DNA of 64,000 nucleotides from Collinsella sp. AM34-10 (GCF_003469185.1 NZ_QSIL01000001.1:434001-498000); one strand, 5' to 3'; shown: positions 35,762 to 44,608, counted from the stretch's first letter. Notes: generated by a model not told the origin, from the letters alone. A program made the numbers and translations.

Positions 35762-36728
35762 ACTTACCGTTCCCGAGGGTATTGACCCTTCGCGCGTTTT
35801 GGGTGCCGGTGACGGCGTCCTTCGTGCGCTCGAGAGCTTGGTTCGCGCCCATGTGGTCGCCCGTGGCGACAGTATCGCCGTGAGCGGTGACCCGGACGAG
35901 GTCGAGCTCGTGGCGCGTTTTTTCGAGCATGCTTTTCGCGAAGCGGCCGCCGGACGCACACTGTCTGCCGACGATGTCTCTCGCTGCCTGGCCGTATTGC
36001 GCGACGGTGAGCACGAGGCTACGTCGCTTCGCGATGATGTGCTGCTTTCGTATCGCGGTCGTGCCATTCGCCCCAAGACGCTCGGCCAAAAGCGCTACGT
36101 GGATGCCATCCGCTCGCATACCATCACGTTTGGCCTTGGTCCCGCCGGTACCGGTAAGACCTATCTGGCCATGGCGCTCGCCGTTGCCGCGCTCAAGCGT
36201 CACGAGGTGGGCCGTCTGATCTTGACGCGTCCGGTTGTCGAGGCGGGGGAGAATCTGGGCTTTTTGCCCGGTACCCTCGAGGAAAAGATCGACCCCTATA
36301 TGCGTCCGCTCTACGACGCCCTTTTTGACATGATGGATCGCGAGCGCACCGATGAGCTCATGGAGCGCGGCATGATCGAGATCGCCCCGCTTGCCTACAT
36401 GCGCGGCCGCACGCTGAGCGATGCCTTCGTGGTGCTCGACGAGGCGCAAAATACCACGCCCGAGCAGATGAAGATGTTCCTGACGCGCCTGGGTTTTAAC
36501 TCCAAGTTTGTGATTACCGGCGACCTGAGTCAGCGCGACCTGGTGGGTCGTCGCGGCGGTCTTGCCGACGTTGAGCGGATTTTAGGCCGTGTCGACGATG
36601 TCGCATTTTCTCACCTCGAGCGTGCCGACGTGGTGCGCCATGCCTTGGTGGGGCGTATCGTCGAGGCATACGATGCTTATGATGATGTACGCGATAAGCG
36701 CGTGCACGACCGAAAGGAGTCCCGTTGA
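35742..36728 (+). CDS. phoH: PhoH family ATPase
   Basis: PhoH-like proteins are P-loop NTPases related to superfamily I helicases; they probably act in RNA metabolism with YbeY. The 328-residue protein has the Walker A GPAGTGKTYLAMALA, LTRPVVEAGENLGFLPG, Walker B FVVLDEAQNTTPEQMK and VITGDLSQRDL. ATG 35742 lies inside the end of mtaB behind ggagg. Neighbours ybeY, dgkA, era and recO form the classic block. Confidence 0.93.
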   Translation: MEASKIRLTVPEGIDPSRVLGAGDGVLRALESLVRAHVVARGDSIAVSGDPDEVELVARFFEHAFREAAAGRTLSADDVSRCLAVLRDGEHEATSLRDDVLLSYRGRAIRPKTLGQKRYVDAIRSHTITFGLGPAGTGKTYLAMALAVAALKRHEVGRLILTRPVVEAGENLGFLPGTLEEKIDPYMRPLYDALFDMMDRERTDELMERGMIEIAPLAYMRGRTLSDAFVVLDEAQNTTPEQMKMFLTRLGFNSKFVITGDLSQRDLVGRRGGLADVERILGRVDDVAFSHLERADVVRHALVGRIVEAYDAYDDVRDKRVHDRKESR

Positions 36729-37234
36729 GTGTATTGATCAGCAACGATGCCGAGCTCGATACGCTACTCGACGCGCAGGAGGTAGAGCACATCTGCGAGG
36801 TCGTGCTTGCCGCCGAGGGCGTTGAGCGTGAAGTTGAGATTTCCCTTTCGTATGTCGATGAGGACGAGATGCACGAGCTCAACCACGAGTGGCGCGGTAT
36901 CGACCGTACCACCGATGTCCTCTCGTTTGAGTGCGACTCGGCCTTTGACGAGGATATTCCCGCCGACGAGACGCTCGAGCTCGGCGATATTATCCTGGCC
37001 CCGGAGGTCATTGCCCGTCAGGCCCCCGGCTTTGGTAATAGCCCTGCCGACGAGTGCCGCCTGATGCTCGTGCATGGCATGCTGCACCTGCTGGGGTATG
37101 ACCATATCGAGGACGACGAGGCCGAGGTCATGGAGGCCCGCGAGGACGCCATCCTGCGCGATCTGGCGCTCGAGCGCGGCGAGGACCCCAAGCTGGTCCA
37201 CATCGGCCCCATCACCAACCACGCCCACGACTAG
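36725..37234 (+). CDS. ybeY: Endoribonuclease YbeY
   Basis: YbeY is a zinc-dependent single-strand RNase needed for 16S rRNA 3' maturation and ribosome quality control. The 169-residue protein has the metal motif HGMLHLLGYDH (HxxxHxxxxxH) and the upstream TTDVLSFEC and GDIILAPE blocks. TTG 36725 overlaps the phoH stop and has aaggag 5 bases upstream. Confidence 0.95.
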   Translation: MSVLISNDAELDTLLDAQEVEHICEVVLAAEGVEREVEISLSYVDEDEMHELNHEWRGIDRTTDVLSFECDSAFDEDIPADETLELGDIILAPEVIARQAPGFGNSPADECRLMLVHGMLHLLGYDHIEDDEAEVMEAREDAILRDLALERGEDPKLVHIGPITNHAHD

Positions 37235-37243
37235 GAGCCGTCT

Positions 37244-37621
37244 ATGATTCCCGGATCGAACAAGGACCATCCGTCCTTCTTAAAGTCGTTCTCCTACGCC
37301 ATGGAGGGCTTCGTCACCGCCGTTAAGACCGAGCGCAACATTAAGGTCATGCTCGTGGCGGGCGTGTGCACCGTCATTGCCGGCTGCATCGTGGGGCTCG
37401 ACATTGCCGAGTGGGCCACGGTTATCATCTGCTGTGGCTTGGTGATTCACGGCGAGCTGTGCAACACCGCCATGGAGGCGATCGTCGACCTGGCGACCCA
37501 GGAGCTCCATCCGCTGGCAAAGCGTGCGAAGGATATCGCCGCCGCCTCCGTATACGTACTTTCCATCACCGCCGCGATTGTGGGATTGCTGGTATTTGCC
37601 CACGCGCTCGACTTTATTTAG
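37244..37621 (+). CDS. dgkA: Diacylglycerol / undecaprenol kinase
   Basis: This small integral membrane kinase phosphorylates undecaprenol (Gram-positive forms) or diacylglycerol. The 125-residue protein has an amphipathic start (SFSYAMEGFVTAVKTERNIKV), about three membrane helices and the catalytic ELCNTAMEAIVDL signature. The neighbourhood ybeY-dgkA-era is typical of Gram-positive genomes and favours the undecaprenol substrate. Confidence 0.92.
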   Translation: MIPGSNKDHPSFLKSFSYAMEGFVTAVKTERNIKVMLVAGVCTVIAGCIVGLDIAEWATVIICCGLVIHGELCNTAMEAIVDLATQELHPLAKRAKDIAAASVYVLSITAAIVGLLVFAHALDFI

Positions 37622-37633
37622 AAAGGGATTTTC

Positions 37634-38710
37634 ATGTCCGACAATATGCAGCTTATCGATGAAACTCTGGACGACGAGTCCCTGGATGCGGTGGATGCCG
37701 AAGCGAACGATGCCTATGAGGATGTCGAGGAGTTCGATCCGTTTGAGGGCATGAGCGACGAGGAACTCGACGCCCTGTGCGACGAGGGCGACAGCCTCGC
37801 GGGCTTTGGCGACGTTGAGCCTGGTTTCCGCAGCGGCTTCGTGGCGCTGGTCGGCCGCCCCAACGCCGGCAAGTCCACGCTGCTCAACGCCTGCTATGGC
37901 AAAAAGGTCGCCATCACCTCGCCGGTGGCCCAGACGACCCGCCGCCGCATGCGCGCCGTCGTCAATCGTCCCGGTTACCAGCTGGTCTTTGTCGATACCC
38001 CGGGTATCCACAAGCCCAAGGACGGCCTGGGGTCCGAGCTCAACAAGAGCGCGTTGTTCGAACTGAACGATGTCGATGTCGTCGCGTTTTTGATTGATGC
38101 CACCAAGCCGATCGGCAGGGGAGACGCCTGGGTTGCCGAGCGCGTCAAAAACGCCCGTTCCAAGAAGGTCCTGGTGCTCACCAAGGCCGATGAGGCCGAC
38201 CCCGCACAGGTCATGGAGCAGCTTAAGGCCGCCCACGAGCTCATGGAATATGACGATGAGATCGTGACGTCGTCGGTCAAGAACTTCAACGTCGATGCGT
38301 TTATCGAGACCGTTGCACGCTTTTTGCCCGAGGGTCCGCGTTGGTTCCCCGAGGACATGGGTACCGACGCTTCCGACGAGACGCTCGTTGCCGAGTTTGT
38401 GCGCGAGAAGGTCTTGCGCCGCACCCGTGATGAGATCCCGCACTCCGTTGGCGTGATCTGCGATGCGCTCGAGCAGACCAAGAAGGTGCTGCGCATGCAC
38501 GCCACCATTTACGTCGAGCGCGAGGGGCAAAAGGGCATCATCATCGGCAAGGGCGGCGAGATGATCAAACATATCGGTATCGACGCCCGTCGCGATCTTG
38601 AGCGCATCTTTGGCACGCAGGTCTTTTTGGAGCTGGACGTGAAGGTCAAGGCCGGCTGGCGTGACGACGAGGCCCAGATTCGCCGCTTTGGCTACAACGC
38701 CGAGGACTAA
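37634..38710 (+). CDS. era: GTPase Era with acidic N-terminal extension
   Basis: Era binds the 3' end of 16S rRNA during 30S assembly. The 358-residue protein is longer than usual (~300) because about 65 acidic residues (rich in Asp and Glu, including FDPFEGMSDEELDALCDEGD) precede the G domain. G1 is GRPNAGKSTLL, G3 is DTPGIHKPKDG, G4 is TKAD, and the C-terminal KH domain has GQKGIIIGKGGEMIK. The ATG has aaaggg upstream. An internal start at the usual place has no ATG, so the extension looks real. Confidence 0.94.
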   Translation: MSDNMQLIDETLDDESLDAVDAEANDAYEDVEEFDPFEGMSDEELDALCDEGDSLAGFGDVEPGFRSGFVALVGRPNAGKSTLLNACYGKKVAITSPVAQTTRRRMRAVVNRPGYQLVFVDTPGIHKPKDGLGSELNKSALFELNDVDVVAFLIDATKPIGRGDAWVAERVKNARSKKVLVLTKADEADPAQVMEQLKAAHELMEYDDEIVTSSVKNFNVDAFIETVARFLPEGPRWFPEDMGTDASDETLVAEFVREKVLRRTRDEIPHSVGVICDALEQTKKVLRMHATIYVEREGQKGIIIGKGGEMIKHIGIDARRDLERIFGTQVFLELDVKVKAGWRDDEAQIRRFGYNAED

Positions 38711-38725
38711 GGACGCGCGGCGCGC

Positions 38726-39475
38726 ATGGCAGGCTCCCGGACATATCGCACGAAGGTGCTCGTCCTCGATAAGACGAAGCTCAAAGAGACGGACCTGATC
38801 TTGACGATGCTTGACGAGCGGGGTCGGCAGGTTCGCGCCGTGGCAAAGGGCGCCCGCAAACCCGGTGGGCGCCTTGCTGCGCGCTGCGAGCTGTTCTGCA
38901 CCGTCGATATGCTGCTCGCGCATGGACGGTCGCTCGACGTGGTTTCCCAGGCCGAGCTTATGGAGGCGCCGCTCGGCGCTGCGCCCGATTACGAGACGAC
39001 CTGTGCCGCAAGCGCGATTGCCGAGGTTGCGCGCGTGTGCTCGTTCGAGGACGCCGAGGACCCGTATACCTTTGCCATAACGCAGCGAGCGCTTGCCCTG
39101 GTGGGCAGCGGGCTCGACACGGCGCATATGGATCTACTTGTGGCGGCATATGTCTTTAAGCTGCTGTCGCACGTTGGCTATCGACCCGATTTTTCGGCCT
39201 GCGTGCTGTGCGGAGACCCCATGCTGTCGTATTTTTCGCCCCGGGCGGGCGGGCTCATGTGCGGGTCGTGCGCGTCGAGCGTTCCGGGTGCCGAGCTGGT
39301 GTCGACCGGTGAGGTCGCGTGGCTGCGCGCCCTCATGTCCATGACCTTCGATGCACTCATGGCCGAGAGGATCGATCCCCATACCGCTGCCTTTTTATTG
39401 GGGCTTTCGCATGTTTGGGCTGCGACGCACACCGATCAGCGCCTCCGTGCGATGGAATTCATGTTGGGTCGGTGA
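38726..39475 (+). CDS. recO: DNA repair protein RecO
   Basis: RecO loads RecA onto SSB-coated DNA in the RecFOR pathway. The 249-residue protein has the OB-fold start YRTKVLVLDKTKLKETDLI, the helical middle, and a zinc site made by CVLCGDP and GGLMCGSC. It ends the long lepA-to-recO block. Confidence 0.92.
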   Translation: MAGSRTYRTKVLVLDKTKLKETDLILTMLDERGRQVRAVAKGARKPGGRLAARCELFCTVDMLLAHGRSLDVVSQAELMEAPLGAAPDYETTCAASAIAEVARVCSFEDAEDPYTFAITQRALALVGSGLDTAHMDLLVAAYVFKLLSHVGYRPDFSACVLCGDPMLSYFSPRAGGLMCGSCASSVPGAELVSTGEVAWLRALMSMTFDALMAERIDPHTAAFLLGLSHVWAATHTDQRLRAMEFMLGR

Positions 39476-39613
39476 TGACGCGCAGGCGCGGGCTGCTTGT
39501 GGTAACATACCGACCTGTTGGTACCTCGATCTTGGATGCTCGCTCCACCGGCGGCTTCCCAGTCCGAGGCGAATAGCGTCGCCCGAGGGCGACAAGAAAC
39601 GAAAGGTGAAACA

Positions 39614-39892
39614 ATGACTGTTTCCAAAGAGCGCAAGGCGGAGCTGACTGCCCAGTTCGGTAACACCCCGGTCGACACCGGCAACCCCAAGGTTCAGGTC
39701 GCCATCCTGTCCGAGCGCATCAAGGAGCTGACCGAGCACATGAAGTCCCACCAGAAGGACTTCCACACTCGTCGTGGCCTGCTCATGCTCGTCGGCCGTC
39801 GTCGTCGTCTTCTCTCCTACATCAAGAAGAACGACATCGTCGAGTACCGTGAGCTCATCAAGGCTCTGGGCATTCGCGACAACATCCAGTAA
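39614..39892 (+). CDS. rpsO: 30S ribosomal protein S15
   Basis: S15 is a primary 16S rRNA-binding protein. The 92-residue protein includes NTPVDTGNPKVQVAILSERI, HMKSHQKDFHTRRGL and LVGRRRRLLSYIKKND. ATG 39614 has gaaaggtgaa upstream. As in many bacteria it precedes pnp, but a terminator separates the two. Confidence 0.96.
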   Translation: MTVSKERKAELTAQFGNTPVDTGNPKVQVAILSERIKELTEHMKSHQKDFHTRRGLLMLVGRRRRLLSYIKKNDIVEYRELIKALGIRDNIQ

Positions 39893-39906
39893 GGATTTGT
39901 ACATGC

Positions 39907-39940
39907 TAAGAGCGTCCTGCGCAGCGGGGCGCTCTTTTTG
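39907..39940 (+). terminator. Intrinsic terminator after rpsO
   Basis: AAGAGCGTCC pairs with GGGGCGCTCTT around TGCGCAGC, followed by a T-run. Confidence 0.85.
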
Positions 39941-40006
39941 TGTAAGGGCGTGAACAATCACGCTCTGAAGCGTGGCGGGGGCAGGGGGCCCGTGTCACAT
40001 GAGAAG

Positions 40007-40029
40007 CCCGCAGGCAAGGGGCCTGTGGG
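40007..40029 (+). promoter_or_regulatory. Hairpin directly before the pnp ribosome site
   Basis: CCCGCAGGC (40007-40015) and GCCTGTGGG (40021-40029) form a 9-bp stem with loop AAGGG, ending three bases before AAAGGAG. In E. coli a leader hairpin mediates PNPase autocontrol; the same role here is inference. Confidence 0.5.
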
Positions 40030-40042
40030 GTAAAGGAGAACA

Positions 40043-42289
40043 ATGACACTCGTATCCAAGACCTTTGAGCTGTACGGCAAGACCTACACCTTTGAGTCGG
40101 GCGAGCTTGCCAAGCAGGCCACCGGCGCGTGCCTGGTCAAGCAGGGCGACACCACGATGCTCGACACCGTGGTCGTCTCTAAGGAGCGCAAGAACTACGA
40201 CTTCTTCCCGCTGACCGTCGACTTCAACGAGAAGATGTACGCCGCCGGCCGCATCCCGGGTGGTTACCTCAAGCGTGAGGGCCGTCCCAGCGAGAAGGCC
40301 ACGCTCACCGCGCGCATGATCGACCGCCCGATTCGCCCGAGCTTCCCGGACGGCTTCCGCAACGAGGTACACATCGTCGCTACCTCGCTCGTCGCCGACC
40401 AGGTCAACCCCTTCGACGTCATCAACGTCATGGGTGCTTCCCTGGCCATGACGCTCGGCGGCGTTCCCTTCGAGGGCCCGCTTGCCTGCGTGCGCATCGG
40501 CCGTAACGTGGAGACCGGCGAGTTTATCGTCAACCCCACCTACGAGGAGCGCGAGAACTCGGATCTGGACCTGGAGCTGGGCGGATCCGCCGACTTCATC
40601 TCGATGGTCGAGGCCGGTGCCGAGGAGATCTCCGAGGACGACATGCTCGCCGCCATGAAGTTTGGCCAGGAGGCCCTTGCTGCCTTCTGCCAGGCCCAGG
40701 ACGAGTTTGTCGCCGAGTGGGAGCAGGTCAACGGCCCCATCGTCAAGAAGGAGTATCCGCTCGACCAACCCGTCGAGGAGGTCCAGGAGCGCATCTTCGC
40801 CCACTACGACGAGATGGCAGCTGCCCTTCGCGACGCCGACAAGCTCTCTCGTATCGGTAAGGTCGAGGCTCTGAAGGAGTCCATCCGCGCCGAGTTTACC
40901 GAGGAGGAGCAGGCCGCTTGGGAGCGCGAAATCCCCGTGGCGCTCAAGAAGCTCGAGAAGAAGGCCATGCGCACCATGGTCGTCGAGACTGGTGAGCGCG
41001 TCGACGGCCGTGCCGCCGATGAGATTCGTCCCATCATGGTGAAGGATAACTATCTGCCGCTCGTTCACGGCTCCGGCCTGTTCCAGCGTGGCCAGACCCA
41101 GGTGCTCTCGGTTCTTTCGCTCGGTATGCTCAACGAGGGCCAGCGTCTTGATACCATCGAGCCCACCGAGGGCAAGCGCTACATGCACCACTACAACTTC
41201 CCGCCGTTCTGCACCGGCGAGACCGGCCGCATGGGCAGCCCCAAGCGCCGCGAGATCGGCCACGGCAACCTTGCCGAGCGCGCCCTGCTTCCGGTGCTTC
41301 CCGACGAGAACGAGTTCCCCTACGCCATCCGCGTCGTCTCCGAGGTCATGGAGTCCAACGGCTCCTCTTCGATGGCTTCGACCTGCGGCTCCACGCTCGC
41401 CCTTATGGACGGCGGCGTGCCCATTAAGCGCCCGGTCTCCGGTATCGCCATGGGTCTGATCCAGGAGGAGGGCAAGACCGTGGTCCTGTCCGACATCCAG
41501 GGTCTCGAGGACTTCCTGGGCGACATGGACTTTAAGGTCACCGGTACCACCGAGGGCATCACCGCTCTGCAGATGGACAACAAGGCCACCGGCCTCACCT
41601 TCGACATCCTGGCCCGCGCCCTGCAGCAGGCCAAGGAGGGTCGCGCCTTCATCCTGCAGAAGATGCTCGATGTGATTCCCGAGCCGCGCCACACCACACG
41701 CAGCACCGCTCCGCGCATCGTCTCCATCCAGGTTCCTACCGATAAGATTCGCGACGTCATTGGCTCCGGCGGCAAGGTCATCCGCGGTATCCAGGACGAG
41801 ACCGGCGCTTCGGTCGACATCCAGGAGGACGGCACCGTCTTTGTCGGCGGCACCGGCGAGTCCGTCGACCAGGCCGTCGAGCGCATCAAGCTCATCATCA
41901 AGGTTCCCGAGCCGGGCGAGGAGTACACCGGTCGCGTGGTCTCCATCCAGCCCTTCGGCGCCTTCGTCAACCTGCTGCCTGGCAAGGACGGCCTGCTGCA
42001 CATCTCCCGCGTCGCCAAGGGCCGCGTGGAGAAGGTCGAGGACGTTCTCAACGTGGGCGACGAGGTCAAGGTCGTCGTCATCGAGGTCGACGATCGCGGC
42101 AAGATCTCGCTTGATCGTCTCGACAAGCCCGAGGCCCCGGCTCGCTCTGAGGGTTCCTCCGAGGGCGATGGCGAGCACTTCCAGCGCCGTGAGCGTCCGC
42201 GTCGCGAGCGCTCCGAGCGCAGCGACCGTCCGCGCCGTCCCGGCGACAACGGAGGCCGCAAACCCCGCCGTCACCACGACGCTGAGTAA
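40043..42289 (+). CDS. pnp: Polyribonucleotide nucleotidyltransferase (PNPase)
   Basis: PNPase degrades RNA 3'-5' with phosphate. The 748-residue protein has two RNase PH domains separated by a helical domain; the second contains SNGSSSMASTCGSTLALMDG. A KH domain (IRDVIGSGGKVIRGI) and an S1 domain (EYTGRVVSIQPFGAFVNL) follow. The last ~40 residues are a highly basic, disordered Arg-rich tail (RRERPRRERSERSDRPRR) beyond the usual S1 end, likely an extra RNA contact. The ATG has aaaggag upstream. Confidence 0.97.
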   Translation: MTLVSKTFELYGKTYTFESGELAKQATGACLVKQGDTTMLDTVVVSKERKNYDFFPLTVDFNEKMYAAGRIPGGYLKREGRPSEKATLTARMIDRPIRPSFPDGFRNEVHIVATSLVADQVNPFDVINVMGASLAMTLGGVPFEGPLACVRIGRNVETGEFIVNPTYEERENSDLDLELGGSADFISMVEAGAEEISEDDMLAAMKFGQEALAAFCQAQDEFVAEWEQVNGPIVKKEYPLDQPVEEVQERIFAHYDEMAAALRDADKLSRIGKVEALKESIRAEFTEEEQAAWEREIPVALKKLEKKAMRTMVVETGERVDGRAADEIRPIMVKDNYLPLVHGSGLFQRGQTQVLSVLSLGMLNEGQRLDTIEPTEGKRYMHHYNFPPFCTGETGRMGSPKRREIGHGNLAERALLPVLPDENEFPYAIRVVSEVMESNGSSSMASTCGSTLALMDGGVPIKRPVSGIAMGLIQEEGKTVVLSDIQGLEDFLGDMDFKVTGTTEGITALQMDNKATGLTFDILARALQQAKEGRAFILQKMLDVIPEPRHTTRSTAPRIVSIQVPTDKIRDVIGSGGKVIRGIQDETGASVDIQEDGTVFVGGTGESVDQAVERIKLIIKVPEPGEEYTGRVVSIQPFGAFVNLLPGKDGLLHISRVAKGRVEKVEDVLNVGDEVKVVVIEVDDRGKISLDRLDKPEAPARSEGSSEGDGEHFQRRERPRRERSERSDRPRRPGDNGGRKPRRHHDAE

Positions 42290-42311
42290 CAGCTACACAT
42301 AAGCAGCTCAA

Positions 42312-42345
42312 CAAGGGCGACTCCGGACAGGGGTCGCCCTTTTGC
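42312..42345 (+). terminator. Intrinsic terminator after pnp
   Basis: AAGGGCGACTCC pairs with GGGGTCGCCCTT (one G-T pair) around GGACA, followed by TTTGC. Its 3' arm shares bases with the left arm of the repeat at 42336. Confidence 0.85.
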
Positions 42346-42484
42346 TTGCGCCCGAGAGGGTCGCATATGAAGTTTCCTGCTCTACAGTCCTGCGCAAGAC
42401 GGAAAGCACATTAAGTGCTTTCCTTTGCGTGCGGAACTCGCGATAAACTTCATATGCGTCCCTCCCGGGCGCAAGCAAAAGGGC
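42336..42484 (+). repeat. Hairpin element, copy 1 (69-nt core inside 40-bp inverted arms)
   Basis: Arms 42336-42375 and 42445-42484 match as inverted repeats at 38 of 40 positions. They enclose a 69-nt core (42376-42444). The core contains a 9-bp hairpin (42401-42409 with 42415-42423, loop ATTAA). The core recurs at 42644-42712 on the other strand with 59 of 69 bases identical. No reading frame is conserved. The whole unit would fold as one long hairpin in RNA or single-stranded DNA. Confidence 0.85.
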
Positions 42485-42609
42485 TGGTTAGTGCCGCTCG
42501 CTATTGAGTTAGACAGTCTATTCAGTAGTCAGATTTAGATCTGTAGATAGACGTAGCAGCATTTCCTCAGATAAAACCTACTTAAATGAACCTGTCCTTT
42601 ATTGGCAGG
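42485..42609. other. AT-rich spacer between the two hairpin elements
   Basis: This stretch has lower GC than its surroundings and no coding frame. It contains a loose palindrome around GTCTATTCAG/CTGTAGATAGAC and a small CCTGTC/GGCAGG hairpin (around 42591-42609). No function can be assigned. Confidence 0.5.
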
Positions 42610-42746
42610 TCTGGTCTCAGCGGCCCCGGCACGGGCTAAGTTTATCGCGAGTTCCGCACGAACAGGAGGCCACTTAATGTGGCCTCCGTCGTGAGCAGGA
42701 CTGTAGAGCAGGAAACTTAGCCCGTGCCGGGGCCGCTGAGACCAGA
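42610..42746 (-). repeat. Hairpin element, copy 2 (inverted; perfect 34-bp arms)
   Basis: Arms 42610-42643 and 42713-42746 are perfect 34-bp inverted repeats, and the core is 42644-42712, again 69 nt. The arms share only AAGTTT/AAACTT next to the core with copy 1; the rest is unrelated. The inner stem is 42665-42673 with 42679-42687. The downstream 42747-42936, leading to rnj, shows no gene and no convincing promoter. Confidence 0.85.
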
Positions 42747-42936
42747 ACGGTGGGATACGCAGGTTCAGATGGGGCTTTGATGCATGGGTGGTCTGTTGGT
42801 GGGCAAATGGGTATGATGCTGTAGTTATTGCATCGACTCTGTGATGCATGTTTGTACGTTCCCGGCGGTCGGTTTGCCAGAAGCGCCCCGTCGGTTGTTC
42901 CAGACCCGTTTCGAAGAAAGGAAACCACACGAACCT

Positions 42937-44607
42937 ATGGCAGCTAAAAAATCATCTCCCTTGAAGATCATTCCGCTCGGCGGCCTTGACGGCATCGGCA
43001 AGAACATGACGGTCTTCGAGTGCGGCGACGACATGGTGCTCGTCGACGCCGGTCTCATGTTCCCCGACGACTCCCAGCCCGGTATCGACTTGGTACTTCC
43101 CGACTACACCTATGTCCTGGAGAACGAGGAGAAGCTCCGCGGTATCGTTGTCACCCACGGCCACGAGGACCACACCGGTTCGCTTCCGTACCTGCTGCAG
43201 GACCTCAACAACAAGGTGCCCATCTTCTCGAGCAAGCTGACGCTCGGTTTTATCGAGGGTAAGCTCTCCGAGTTCCGCATTCGCGCGCCCAAGTTCCGTG
43301 AGGTCAAGGGCGGCAGCCACGTCAATCTCGGTGGCATCTCGCTCGATTTCTTCTCCATGACGCACTCCATTCCGGGTGCTTTGGGCGTGTTTATTCGCAC
43401 CAACCAGGGCACCGTTATGCACACGGGCGACTTTAAGCTCGACCAGACGCCCATCGACGGCGTCACGCCCGACTATGCCGCCATCAGCCGCTTTGCCAAG
43501 CAGGGTATCGACCTGCTGCTTTCCGACTCCACCAACGCCACGGTTCCCGGCTTTACTAAGTCCGAGGCCGAGGTTGGCCCCAACCTGCTGCATGCCATCA
43601 AGAACGCCCCGGGCCGCGTGTTCGTCGCGTCGTTCTCGAGCCACATCCATCGCCTGCAGCAGATCTGCGACGCTGCCCGCAAGTGCGGCCGCAAGGTCGT
43701 CGTGACAGGACGTTCCATGCTCACCAACACTCGCGTGGCGCGCGAGCTTGGCTACCTCAACATCGACGATGCCGATATCCTCGATGCCTTTGATATCGAT
43801 AACCTACCCGACGACAAGATCGTCGTCATGTGCACCGGTTCGCAGGGCGAGCCGCTGTCGGCCCTGTCCCGCATGGCCAACGGCGAGCACAAGACGCTCT
43901 CCATCCACGAGGGCGATACCGTCATCCTGTCCGCTACGCCCGTTCCTGGCAACGAGAAGGCCGTGCAGCAGGTCGTCAACAGCCTGGCAAAGCTCGGCTG
44001 CGACGTGTGGGATAAGAATCGTGCCCTCGTCCATGTCTCGGGCCACGGCAGCCAGGAGGAGCTCAAGCTTCTGATGGCCATGGCCAAGCCCACCTACTTT
44101 ATGCCGGTTCACGGCGAGGCCGTGCATCTGCGTGCCCATGCCCAGCTTGCCCGTAAGATGGGCATTAAGGATGATCACATCTTTATCCTCGATAACGGCG
44201 ACACGCTCGAGATGCGTGGCGGTATCGTCAAGCGCGGTACGCCTGTCGAGTCCGGCGTCGTCTATGTTGACGGTCTGCGCATCGGCGACACCGACCCCAT
44301 CGTCCTGCGCGATCGCCAAAAGCTCGCCAACGACGGTATGGTCACGGCCGTTGCCATCGTCTCGCTCAAGCATAAGAAGATCGAGGCTATCGAGTTCTCG
44401 GGCCGCGGTGTTTCGTTTGCCATCGACGACCAGTTCTCCGAGGATGCCTCAGCAGCCATCATGAAGACGATCGAGAAGGGCAAGTTTAGCTTTACCAGCA
44501 GTGGCTCCGATGCCATTCGCAAGGCCGTGCGCGATTCGCTCTCCAACTTTATCTGGAGCCGCACGCGCACCCGTCCGATGATCATCCCGGTCGTCATGGA
44601 GGTTTAG
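42937..44607 (+). CDS. rnj: Ribonuclease J
   Basis: RNase J is a metallo-beta-lactamase/beta-CASP enzyme with 5'-3' exo- and endoribonuclease activity. The 556-residue protein starts MAAKKSSPLKIIPLGGLDGI and carries the zinc motif THGHEDHTGSLPYLL, VMHTGDFKLDQ, LLSDSTNA and the beta-CASP region with TGSQGEPLSAL. A longer in-frame start at 42841 lacks family sequence. The aaagga site is 14 bases from ATG, which is long. With rny and pnp this window holds three main RNA decay nucleases. Confidence 0.95.
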   Translation: MAAKKSSPLKIIPLGGLDGIGKNMTVFECGDDMVLVDAGLMFPDDSQPGIDLVLPDYTYVLENEEKLRGIVVTHGHEDHTGSLPYLLQDLNNKVPIFSSKLTLGFIEGKLSEFRIRAPKFREVKGGSHVNLGGISLDFFSMTHSIPGALGVFIRTNQGTVMHTGDFKLDQTPIDGVTPDYAAISRFAKQGIDLLLSDSTNATVPGFTKSEAEVGPNLLHAIKNAPGRVFVASFSSHIHRLQQICDAARKCGRKVVVTGRSMLTNTRVARELGYLNIDDADILDAFDIDNLPDDKIVVMCTGSQGEPLSALSRMANGEHKTLSIHEGDTVILSATPVPGNEKAVQQVVNSLAKLGCDVWDKNRALVHVSGHGSQEELKLLMAMAKPTYFMPVHGEAVHLRAHAQLARKMGIKDDHIFILDNGDTLEMRGGIVKRGTPVESGVVYVDGLRIGDTDPIVLRDRQKLANDGMVTAVAIVSLKHKKIEAIEFSGRGVSFAIDDQFSEDASAAIMKTIEKGKFSFTSSGSDAIRKAVRDSLSNFIWSRTRTRPMIIPVVMEV

Positions 44608-44608
44608 T

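Noticed and set aside
39995..42277. A 760-codon open frame on the minus strand, antisense to pnp
   Set aside because: Same kind of GC-driven shadow; biased composition and no ribosome site or known domain.
42336..42746. CRISPR array or plain tandem terminators
   Set aside because: There are only two copies, in inverted orientation, with 69-nt cores and long arms and no spacer-repeat periodicity; T-tracts are absent.
42336..42746. Integron attC sites
   Set aside because: attC ends are conserved and the interior varies; here the interior is conserved and the arms differ, and no integron integrase or cassette is present.
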